From an uncultured Bacilli bacterium (GTDB lineage: Bacteria > Bacillota_I > Bacilli_A > RF39 > UBA660), in NCBI GenBank assembly GCA_947623845.1, contig CANQHM010000061.1:1-5486 (forward strand): 5,486 bases of DNA, given 5' to 3'. A program made the translations under genes and the position numbers. A model generated the notes under the pieces. The model worked only from the letters and a program-made list of their open reading frames with translations. It had not been told where the DNA came from and did not search any database. The first letter of the stretch is position 1; each line of letters opens with the position of its first letter. This document shows positions 1-5,415 of the stretch, piece after piece.

Positions 1-10
1 AATTTTTTAT

Positions 11-38
11 AAAAAAAAGATAAGACCTAAATCTTACC
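11..38 (-). terminator. Rho-independent terminator of the infC-rpmI-rplT operon
   Basis: On the minus strand GGTAAGA (38-32) pairs with TCTTATC (25-19), giving seven pairs including one G-U, and a run of eight U follows (18-11). The stem begins with the last base of the rplT TAG stop codon, so termination is immediate. This is a textbook intrinsic terminator shape and marks the end of the operon. Confidence 0.88.
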
Positions 39-589
39 TATTTTAAAGATGCTATAAGTTCATCTTTTTTCATTGTACTATAACCTTTAACTCCAGCTTT
101 TTTAGCTTCTTCTTTTAATTCGGCTAAAGTCATTTTGCTATAGTCTTTAACTTCTTCTTTCTTAGAAGCTTTTTCTTCTTTTACAACTTCTTTCTTTTCT
201 TCTTTTTTAGGAGCTGCTTTTTTAGTAACTTTACCATTTAAGCCATCTTTAGCAACTTCTACTAATTTTGTGAAAGAAGCAGGATCTTCAATAGCTAATG
301 AAGCAAGCATTTTTCTATTAACTTCCACACCAGCTTTAGTTAAACCATTAATGAATTTAGAATAACTAATACCATTTTCTTGACATGCGGCATTAATTCT
401 TGTAATCCATAATTTTCTAAATTCACGTTTTTTACTCTTTCTATCTCTAAAAGCATAATTTCCACTATGGAATACTTGTTCTTGGGCTGTCTTATATAGA
501 CGATGTTTTGAACCAAAATATCCTTTAGCTTCTTTTAATACTTTTCTTCTTCTTGTTTTAGATACTGTTCCACCTTTAACTCTTGTCAT
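38..589 (-). CDS. rplT: 50S ribosomal protein L20 with C-terminal Rho_N-like extension
   Basis: This is L20, a 23S rRNA-binding protein needed early in large-subunit assembly and, in Firmicutes, the autoregulator of its own operon. Residues 1 to about 118 match the family along their length: the MTRVKGG start, the AKGYFGSKH and LYKTA motifs, [20 protein letters not shown], the central [12 protein letters not shown] and the NRKMLASLA region. L20 is usually about 118 residues, but this protein has 183. Residues 119-148 form a Lys/Glu/Ala-rich linker. Residues 149-183 ([18 protein letters not shown], then a KKDELI helix) resemble the Rho N-terminal, SAP-like fold that binds nucleic acid. The reading frame is uninterrupted and ends in TAG inside the terminator stem. 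The start is set by GAGGTGAG at 600-593, just after the rpmI stop, with a 12-nt gap between the genes. The L20 identity is certain; the tail assignment is from motif reading only. Confidence 0.97.
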   Translation of the reverse strand: MTRVKGGTVSKTRRRKVLKEAKGYFGSKHRLYKTAQEQVFHSGNYAFRDRKSKKREFRKLWITRINAACQENGISYSKFINGLTKAGVEVNRKMLASLAIEDPASFTKLVEVAKDGLNGKVTKKAAPKKEEKKEVVKEEKASKKEEVKDYSKMTLAELKEEAKKAGVKGYSTMKKDELIASLK

Positions 590-601
590 ATTCTCACCTC
601 A

Positions 602-796
602 TTAGATAACAGATTTTAATCTGCTCATTTCCCCTCTATTTAAAGTCCCCTTATTTCTTCTTTGTCTAGTTTGTTTACTACTATCTTTAGCAGTCTTATG
701 GTTTCCGCCACTTTTTTTATAAGTGATACTACCACTATTTCTAACATTTAAGATCTTTTTTGTAGCTTTATGTGTTTTTTGTTTCCCTTTTGCCAT
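602..796 (-). CDS. rpmI: 50S ribosomal protein L35
   Basis: This is a small basic protein of the large ribosomal subunit. Its 64 residues match the usual family length of about 65. The sequence shows the family's KxKTHKATKK N-terminus, a central SGSITYKKSGGNHKTAKDS region rich in Lys, Arg and Ser, and a C-terminal TLNRGEMSRLKSV helix corresponding to the usual TLVSKGDxKRxKxLL. The gene sits between infC and rplT, the standard order. Only six bases separate it from the infC stop, and its ribosome binding site GGAAG (810-806) lies in the last infC codons, so the two genes are probably translationally coupled. The central segment is somewhat divergent from well-known L35 proteins, but context and termini leave little doubt. 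Confidence 0.95.
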   Translation of the reverse strand: MAKGKQKTHKATKKILNVRNSGSITYKKSGGNHKTAKDSSKQTRQRRNKGTLNRGEMSRLKSVI

Positions 797-802
797 TATA
801 AC

Positions 803-1339
803 TTACTTCCTTTCTTCTTTCTTTGGCGCAAGTAGCATAAACATATTGCGTCCTTCTAATTTAGGTTCCGTTTCAATATCTGAAACATCACTTAGTTCAT
901 TAGCAAATTTTAATAAAACATCTTTACCTAACTCAGGGTGTCCTAATTGGCGGCCTTTAAATCTAATTGTAGCTTTTATTTTATGTCCTTTTTCTAAGTA
1001 ACTTTGGGCATTTCTTTTCCGTGTATCAAAGTCATGAACATCAATAGTTACAGATAATTGATATTCTTTTACTTCTTTATTATTTTCGCGTTGTCTTTTT
1101 TGTTGTTCTTTTAATTTCTTTTGTTTTTCATACTTATACTTATTGTAGTCCATAATTTTAGCTACGGCCGGATTGGTGTTATCACTCATTAATACTAAAT
1201 CTAATCCCGCATAATTTGCCAAAGTTTTAGCATCTTCTAAGGCTTTAACTCCCATTTGTTCGCCATTTGGTCCAATTACCATAAGTTGTGGTATTCTAAT
1301 CTCATCATTAATAAGATTACTATTTTTATCTTTTGCTAT
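803..1339 (-). CDS. infC: Translation initiation factor IF-3, ATA start
   Basis: IF3 binds the 30S subunit, prevents premature joining of the 50S subunit and checks the start codon and initiator tRNA. With the start proposed here the protein has 178 residues, the normal length. Visible landmarks are the N-terminal SNLINDEIR motif (residues about 7-15), NGEQMGV, the KIMDYNKYKYEKQKK signature leading into the charged linker helix (from residue 61), and the C-terminal domain with IRFKGRQLGHPELG (about 125-138) and LEGRNMFMLLAP. The first ATG (1282) would remove INDEIR and has no ribosome binding site. Reading upstream, the frame stays open to a TAG at 1357-1355, and GGAGGTG at 1353-1347 sits seven bases before an ATA codon at 1339-1337. 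IF3 genes are known for rare starts (AUU in E. coli and B. subtilis) that permit autoregulation. It is the first gene of the operon, downstream of the attenuator leader. Confidence 0.95.
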   Translation of the reverse strand: MAKDKNSNLINDEIRIPQLMVIGPNGEQMGVKALEDAKTLANYAGLDLVLMSDNTNPAVAKIMDYNKYKYEKQKKLKEQQKRQRENNKEVKEYQLSVTIDVHDFDTRKRNAQSYLEKGHKIKATIRFKGRQLGHPELGKDVLLKFANELSDVSDIETEPKLEGRNMFMLLAPKKEERK

Positions 1340-1346
1340 ATAAACG

Positions 1347-1353
1347 CACCTCC
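1347..1353 (-). promoter_or_regulatory. Strong Shine-Dalgarno site that decides the infC start
   Basis: GGAGGTG on the minus strand is a near-perfect complement of the 16S 3' end. It lies seven bases upstream of ATA at 1339-1337. No ATG, GTG or TTG codon lies in frame at a workable distance, so this site points to ATA as the initiator. Its bases can also pair with CCACCU segments of the leader (1373-1367), which could make initiation structure-dependent. Confidence 0.8.
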
Positions 1354-1362
1354 ACTATATTT

Positions 1363-1391
1363 AAAAAGGTGGATTAATTATAATCCACCTT
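1363..1391 (-). terminator. Leader terminator (attenuator) upstream of infC
   Basis: On the minus strand AAGGTGGATTA (1391-1381) and TAATCCACCTT (1376-1366) form a perfect 11-bp stem with a TAAT loop. The last bases of the stem run into a stretch of five U (1367-1363). It lies between the operon promoter and infC, so it would stop transcription before the first gene. Its 5' arm is also complementary to an upstream leader segment (1451-1444), which makes it a regulated attenuator rather than a simple terminator. Confidence 0.85.
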
Positions 1392-1485
1392 AAAATACCT
1401 ATATTTTAATTCTTTGGCATTTTACCCATTACTATTCGTAATCAGGTGGATATATAAATCGCTTTCCTTTTTAAGTAACAATAAG

Positions 1486-1514
1486 ATATTACTATATATT
1501 TATGTCAATGTCAA
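1486..1514 (-). promoter_or_regulatory. Sigma-A type promoter of infC-rpmI-rplT
   Basis: TTGACA (1514-1509) is followed after exactly 17 bases by TAATAT (1491-1486), close to the vegetative consensus. A second TTGACA directly abuts it (1508-1503) and could give a weaker start 6 bases downstream with CTTATT as its -10. Transcription would begin near 1479, giving a leader of about 140 nt before infC. It begins just after the probable terminator of the ATPase gene. Confidence 0.83.
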
Positions 1515-1516
1515 GT

Positions 1517-1543
1517 AAAAAATTACCCTATCAAGGAAAATTT
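1517..1543 (-). terminator. Probable terminator of the HerA-like ATPase gene
   Basis: On the minus strand AAATT (1543-1539) pairs with AATTT (1524-1520). After one U-U mismatch the stem continues as U-G and CCU/AGG around a UGAU loop (1533-1530), and UUU follows (1519-1517). The stem is AT-rich and imperfect, so efficiency is uncertain. It lies between the ATPase stop and the next promoter, where a terminator is expected. Confidence 0.5.
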
Positions 1544-1566
1544 CAGCGACATTTCAATTAAAAATT

Positions 1567-3300
1567 TTAAAACCAAACGGATTCAATATCCACACTAGTA
1601 CTTTTAGGTAAATGTTTAGGTAAATCTAGTTTTACTAATAAAGGAACTTTAAAACTAACGCCAAAAGTAAGACAAGTCCCAGTTGTTAAAGATTTTACTC
1701 TTTCTAAAGTTTCAGGAGCAATATTCGTACTAATAGATTTAACGATATCAATATCTTTAGGATAGAATAATCTAAAAGCAATAAAATTCGAACACTGACT
1801 TAAAGCTGTGGTGGATAACTCACTAGGTCGTTGGGTAATAAATAACAGAATAGTTCCATATTTTCTTCCCTCTTTAGTAATTCTATCAAAGATATTATAC
1901 CCAATAATATTAACGTCATTATCATTTTGCACATATCTATGGGCTTCTTCTAAAATTATGTTAATTGGATAACTTCCCCGTTCTTGTAAATTAGTTGTGA
2001 AATTAAAGAATAAACGGGAAAATAACTTAGTAATCGTTTTGGCAAAATGGTCATCAAAATTGTTTAAATTAATACAAGCAATTTGAATAGGATTACCATT
2101 ATCTTGGAAAAACATTCTTACATAACTTTCTTTAGAAATATACGAAGATACATCAAATATTTCGCGACAAGGACTGTTAATAATACTATGAAGACGAACC
2201 TTTAAAATATTATTTTGATTATAAGCTTCTTCGTTATTAATTATTCCTTCACTAATTAACGCAAACTCTAAAGCATAATAAATATCATTTAAATTATACA
2301 CAATATTTTCATTAAGTTTTAAATCTTCTAAATTAACTTTTCGATAGTTTTGGAAGAATTCCGTTAGAATTTGCATCGCATTAATTTTACCTTGATCATC
2401 AATATGTAAGCATTGTCTTAAAGTTCGATCATAACCAGGACTCTTAATTATGGTATCTAAGTTTAGAGTATCCGTATTATAGTTAGTTAACACTGCCATG
2501 ATTTGATCTCTTATATGGACACTAGAACGTCCACTAGTTAGGATATCCGATATACAAGAAGCAATAATATTATTTTTATAAGATAAAATTAGAGGGTCTT
2601 CACTTTTAAATACTTTAACTAGTTGGAGAGTTTCTTGCAAAATATGCACTTGATTAGCAGTAGTGATATCTAACATAATTGCTAAATCATCTTCATCTAA
2701 AAAGTAAGCGGGGAATAATAATTTATTATCGGCTGGATTATTTAAACTATAGTTTTTGGCTTTAAGACCAAAGGGCTCTAATTCGGTAAAAGCATCATGG
2801 TATTCAGCATAAGCATCAAATAAAACAATATGAGCATTAACGGGTTTATATTTAGAAGTCATAAACAAGTTTTGTAAAATAGTTGTAACCCCACAAGATT
2901 TACCACTACCGGTATTACCAATTATAGCACTGTGATTTGCAAAGAACGTATTAACGGGTAAAAATATTTTGTAATTATCATAAGTCGCACTGGTCCCAAG
3001 TAAAATACTTTTTTCATTAGGACTTCCAATAATCGCTTGTAATTCGCCGACATTAATAACTCTAATTAGCGCATTATTAGAAGGTTTTCTTATAACTCCT
3101 CCACTAAAAACATTGTTTTTAATCTCTCCTACCAATAAAACTTTAAGAATTTCATCACTGACAGAGATTACTTCCCCTACTACTTTACGCGTACTTTCTT
3201 CAAAGATTATATGACAATTCATTAAATGCGAAAGACTAGCATTACCACTACTCTCAATACTTATGATATTATTTTCGATATTTAAGATTTTTCCAAACAT
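1567..3300 (-). CDS. HerA/DUF87-family ATPase (HAS-barrel plus FtsK/HerA motor)
   Basis: The protein resembles the HerA/DUF87 branch of the FtsK-HerA superfamily, hexameric motors that move along double-stranded DNA. Residues 1 to about 115 look like the N-terminal HAS-type beta barrel. The motor core follows: Walker A GNTGSGKS (128-135), FDAYAEY (161-167) at the place where HerA proteins often carry a D-x-H-G-E-Y motif, Walker B INIILEEAHR with a Glu pair at 451-452, then KEGRKYGTILLFITQRPSEL (476-495) containing the conserved EGRK and TQRP elements, and SQCSNFIAFR (501-510). A helical insert of about 250 residues lies between Walker A and Walker B. The length of 577 is normal for the family and no truncation is seen. 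There are no membrane segments. ATG follows AGGGA (3310-3306). It has its own promoter, and no NurA, Sir2 or other nuclease gene is visible beside it, so repair, chromosome handling and defence all remain possible. Confidence 0.9.
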   Translation of the reverse strand: MFGKILNIENNIISIESSGNASLSHLMNCHIIFEESTRKVVGEVISVSDEILKVLLVGEIKNNVFSGGVIRKPSNNALIRVINVGELQAIIGSPNEKSILLGTSATYDNYKIFLPVNTFFANHSAIIGNTGSGKSCGVTTILQNLFMTSKYKPVNAHIVLFDAYAEYHDAFTELEPFGLKAKNYSLNNPADNKLLFPAYFLDEDDLAIMLDITTANQVHILQETLQLVKVFKSEDPLILSYKNNIIASCISDILTSGRSSVHIRDQIMAVLTNYNTDTLNLDTIIKSPGYDRTLRQCLHIDDQGKINAMQILTEFFQNYRKVNLEDLKLNENIVYNLNDIYYALEFALISEGIINNEEAYNQNNILKVRLHSIINSPCREIFDVSSYISKESYVRMFFQDNGNPIQIACINLNNFDDHFAKTITKLFSRLFFNFTTNLQERGSYPINIILEEAHRYVQNDNDVNIIGYNIFDRITKEGRKYGTILLFITQRPSELSTTALSQCSNFIAFRLFYPKDIDIVKSISTNIAPETLERVKSLTTGTCLTFGVSFKVPLLVKLDLPKHLPKSTSVDIESVWF

Positions 3301-3327
3301 AATAATCCCTACTTTATTCTTAATTTA

Positions 3328-3357
3328 AGTATATCACAAACTACTTAATTATCACAA
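3328..3357 (-). promoter_or_regulatory. Extended -10 promoter of the HerA-like ATPase gene
   Basis: The minus strand reads TGATATACT (3336-3328), a TGn-extended -10 with TATACT. TTGTGA (3357-3352) sits 18 bases upstream of it as a partial -35. The -35 lies over the last holA codons and stop, and transcription would begin near 3321, about 20 nt before the ATG. No terminator is evident between holA and this gene, so some transcription may also read through from holA. Confidence 0.65.
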
Positions 3358-4271
3358 CTTTTTATGATAAATAATTCTAATCCTAAGAAAGAATCAATAA
3401 GTCCAACTTTAATTTGATAATCTAAATTACTAAGTGCAAGAATTTGATCTTCTAGTTCTTTTAAAGTATATTTATAAGCTTTTACTTTATATTTATTTAC
3501 TTGCCAATCTTGTAAACTCATAAGAGAACATATTTCTTTCATGTACTTACCTTTATTAATTAAATTGGTTACCACATGCAACCGGTGATATTCTTTACCT
3601 AAGATAGCAACTAATTTAACGGGTTCGCCTTTATTTAGTTTGTAATCTTTTAATAGTTTTAAAGATAAATCTAAATCTTTGTCCGTAATCGCATCAATTA
3701 ATTTAAAGTCATTATCATTTATAGTATAACTGACAACTTTTAAAGCAATATCTAAGGTAATGTGTTTATCTTCTAGTTCTAACATCATTAATTTATCTAA
3801 TTCATTTAAGATAATATCATAATTATTATTTGCAGAAGTTTTAACATAGTTTAGAGCATCTCTATCAATTTTATAATTAAATTTTTTGACATAGTCATTT
3901 AAATTAGTATCTAAATCTTGAAATTTTGGCGGGTTTAGTTTTAATAATTTATGTTTACTTATAATTGCTTTAGTTAGTTTTTTACGTTCATCTACTTTTT
4001 CCGAAGTAGTAAATATTACTAAATTATCACTTTGATAGTTTTCTAAAAAATCAGTTAAAGAACTTCCCTCATCTTTTCCTTTACTGGTAAAAAAGGAAGC
4101 ATTTTTTATTAATATATTTCTTTTTTCCGAAAACATCGAATTATAAGAAATATCGGTTAAAACATCTTTAATATTATCATTAGTTAAATCAAATATTTCA
4201 TAATTTTTACCTAATTCTTGTAATTTATCTTGTAATAATCTAAAACTTGTATATTCAATTAAGTAAATCAT
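3345..4271 (-). CDS. holA: DNA polymerase III subunit delta
   Basis: HolA is the clamp-loader subunit that opens the sliding beta clamp during replication. The 308 residues follow the family layout: an N-terminal AAA-like domain (about 1-118) with MFSEKRNILIKNASFF (46-61) and LVIFTTSEKVDERKKLTKAI (84-103), a middle helical domain (about 119-185) with the NELDKL motif (156-161), and the collar domain (about 186-308) with FKLIDAITDKDLDLSLKLL, GEPVKLVAILGKEYHRLHVV and a closing LGLELFIIK helix. As expected for delta there is no Walker A motif. It is slightly shorter than the typical 330-340 residues, and the first strand (MIYLIEYTSFRLLQDKL) lacks the G-E/D-D/E loop often seen there. The start is supported by AGGTGA (4283-4278), six bases before ATG. 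comEC and rpsT, common holA neighbours in Firmicutes, are not recognisable in the window. Confidence 0.88.
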   Translation of the reverse strand: MIYLIEYTSFRLLQDKLQELGKNYEIFDLTNDNIKDVLTDISYNSMFSEKRNILIKNASFFTSKGKDEGSSLTDFLENYQSDNLVIFTTSEKVDERKKLTKAIISKHKLLKLNPPKFQDLDTNLNDYVKKFNYKIDRDALNYVKTSANNNYDIILNELDKLMMLELEDKHITLDIALKVVSYTINDNDFKLIDAITDKDLDLSLKLLKDYKLNKGEPVKLVAILGKEYHRLHVVTNLINKGKYMKEICSLMSLQDWQVNKYKVKAYKYTLKELEDQILALSNLDYQIKVGLIDSFLGLELFIIKSCDN

Positions 4272-4290
4272 TAGTACTCACCTAGTAATT

Positions 4291-4299
4291 ATTATAACA
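4291..4299 (-). promoter_or_regulatory. Extended -10 promoter of holA
   Basis: TGTTATAAT on the minus strand contains a perfect TATAAT with the TG extension. No good -35 is present; the expected position (about 4319-4314, GAGCTT) falls in the terminator stem upstream, and extended -10 promoters can work without one. The predicted start near 4284 leaves only about a dozen bases before the holA ATG, almost all taken by its ribosome binding site. Confidence 0.7.
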
Positions 4300-4302
4300 C
4301 AT

Positions 4303-4320
4303 AAAAAGAGCTTAAGCTCT
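4303..4320 (-). terminator. Terminator after the 319-residue protein gene
   Basis: The minus strand has the perfect palindrome AGAGCTTAAGCTCT (4320-4307), foldable as a 5-bp stem with a TTAA loop, whose last base starts a run of five U (4307-4303). The stem is short. It is placed between the upstream gene's stop and the holA -10 element, and it overlaps the holA -35 position. Confidence 0.7.
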
Positions 4321-4331
4321 AATTTATTTAA

Positions 4332-4347
4332 ACATTACTAGTAATGT
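4332..4347. repeat. 16-bp perfect palindrome between two genes
   Basis: ACATTACTAGTAATGT is a perfect inverted repeat 22 bases after the stop codon of the 319-residue protein gene. As RNA it would make a weak 6-bp hairpin followed by only three U. Its half ATTACTAG recurs at 4289-4282, at the predicted holA transcription start. It could be an operator for a dimeric repressor, an extra RNA hairpin that protects the 3' end, or chance in AT-rich DNA. Confidence 0.45.
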
Positions 4348-4368
4348 ATTATATTTTATGAAAAATAT

Positions 4369-5328
4369 TTATTTTCGTCCATGACTCTCTTCATATTTAG
4401 CTTCTTGTCTAGCCATTGCTTCTAGAATCATCGGCGTTGATGGATCATCTTCAAAAGCTCCACCTTTAATGAACATATGCTCATCCATTGGAACATTTTC
4501 CATTAAAGTTACAATTTCTTTAGTGATATCTTCTTTTAGGCATTCAAATTCGCCATCCGTATACATATCCCCTTTTTTCACTTTTCTTACGCCTTTTAAA
4601 CTATTTACCATATCATAGTTACATACTTTGGGAATAAAATATTTGACGTAACATTTATCTTTTAATACCTTAATATCAATAGTTAATGCATGCCCTAAAT
4701 CTCTTGCCATAATTAAGATTCGGTCTTTTAATGCTAAAATATCTCTAGGACTTTCAATTTCTTCTATAGGATCTCTTGGAATATGCAAGAATAAGTCATG
4801 AGCAATATCATTATCTTTAATACCATATAAAGTAGCATTCCCATCTTTCTCTACCACAGGCATTCCTTGATATAACTCTTCATTATTAACAATACTAGAG
4901 TGAATAGCATGTAATAATTCATTAACTGTACTAACATTATCAAATATATCATTTACAGTTTTAGGTAATGCCAAATATCCTACAAAAGTTTTTTCAACTA
5001 TATCGATAAATTCTGGATGCATAGCAGCTAAGTATTCATTATAAAACTTTGCTACACTATCAATATTAGGATTAATATTACTTAGTCTAGTCCGATATTT
5101 ACTAAATAAAGCTTTAATATTTTTTAATAAATATTCATCATTTAATAAAATGGTAATTTTTTCAAATATACTTTCTAGCTCATCTAAATACTTAGCTAAT
5201 TTATTTAAGTATTCAATTCTAGCATTCACATCATAATCATTACTAGAATCGGGACGAGCATTTACTAATATTTCTTTAACTGCTAAATCGTATTTAAAAT
5301 ATAATTCTAATTTTTCTAATTCTTTCAT
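4369..5328 (-). CDS. Conserved-looking protein of unknown function, 319 residues
   Basis: I do not recognise this protein. It is soluble by appearance: no signal peptide, no membrane helix, and an acidic, highly charged composition. Residues 1 to about 150 look mainly helical with heptad-like leucine and isoleucine spacing (for example YLNKLAKYLDELESIFEKI, 40-58). Residues about 155-285 look mixed alpha/beta, with DLFLHIPRDPIEEIESPRDI (178-197), a helix RILIMARDLGHALTID (203-218), a strand CYVKYFIPKV (226-235) and a helix EDITKEIVTLMENVP. No nucleotide-binding or catalytic motif stands out. The tail (MARQEAKYEESHGRK) is charged and probably flexible. ATG follows GAAGG (5340-5336), and a clear extended -10 lies just upstream. 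It is transcribed just before holA but separated from it by a terminator, so the two need not share a function. Codon use matches the neighbours. Confidence 0.85.
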   Translation of the reverse strand: MKELEKLELYFKYDLAVKEILVNARPDSSNDYDVNARIEYLNKLAKYLDELESIFEKITILLNDEYLLKNIKALFSKYRTRLSNINPNIDSVAKFYNEYLAAMHPEFIDIVEKTFVGYLALPKTVNDIFDNVSTVNELLHAIHSSIVNNEELYQGMPVVEKDGNATLYGIKDNDIAHDLFLHIPRDPIEEIESPRDILALKDRILIMARDLGHALTIDIKVLKDKCYVKYFIPKVCNYDMVNSLKGVRKVKKGDMYTDGEFECLKEDITKEIVTLMENVPMDEHMFIKGGAFEDDPSTPMILEAMARQEAKYEESHGRK

Positions 5329-5348
5329 AAATCTACCTTCTTTATTTA

Positions 5349-5357
5349 ATTATATCA
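5349..5357 (-). promoter_or_regulatory. Extended -10 promoter of the 319-residue protein gene
   Basis: TGATATAAT on the minus strand combines a perfect TATAAT with the TG extension. The -35 position (about 5377-5372, TCAAGA) is poor. Transcription would begin near 5342, leaving about 14 bases that hold the GAAGG ribosome binding site. This matches the arrangement in front of holA. Confidence 0.68.
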
Positions 5358-5415
5358 AAATTCTTTTATTTTCTTGATATTTTCTTCTAAACTTGACATT
5401 TTTAAATTGTAGTTT

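Larger units (their letters stand above)
1340..1479 (-). ncRNA. L20-type autoregulatory leader of infC-rpmI-rplT
   Basis: This is the untranslated leader between the predicted start of transcription (about 1479) and infC. Its alternative antiterminator fold closes AUCCACCU (1451-1444) on AGGUGGAU (1390-1383). Inside are a small hairpin AUUAC/GUAAU (1442-1438 with 1432-1428) and a second stem AAAAUGCC/GGUAUUUU (1423-1416 with 1399-1392, one G-U). Forming the closing stem uses the 5' arm of the terminator at 1391-1366, so the two folds exclude each other. In B. subtilis, L20 binds the equivalent leader and causes premature termination when it is in excess. The operon, position and logic are the same here. 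The pairings are read directly from the sequence; the L20 control is by analogy. Confidence 0.82.

Noticed and set aside
723..1001. Open frame of 92 codons on the plus strand
   Set aside because: It lies entirely antisense to rpmI and infC, whose identities are certain. Its Phe/Leu/Ser-rich product is what the reverse complement of Lys-rich coding sequence gives, and it has no ribosome binding site.
803..1282. infC starting at the first ATG (159 residues)
   Set aside because: This would drop the conserved INDEIR segment and leaves no Shine-Dalgarno site at the right distance. The upstream ATA start fits the family length and the SD.
1567..4271. A HerA-based defence or repair island together with the neighbouring gene
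   Set aside because: The neighbour is recognisable as holA, a core replication gene, and no nuclease, Sir2 or NurA protein is present. Composition and codon use do not differ from the surroundings.
5355..5399. Small minus-strand gene encoding MSSLEENIKKIKEF
   Set aside because: No ribosome binding site precedes its ATG, it has only 14 codons, and its end runs into the promoter of the next gene.
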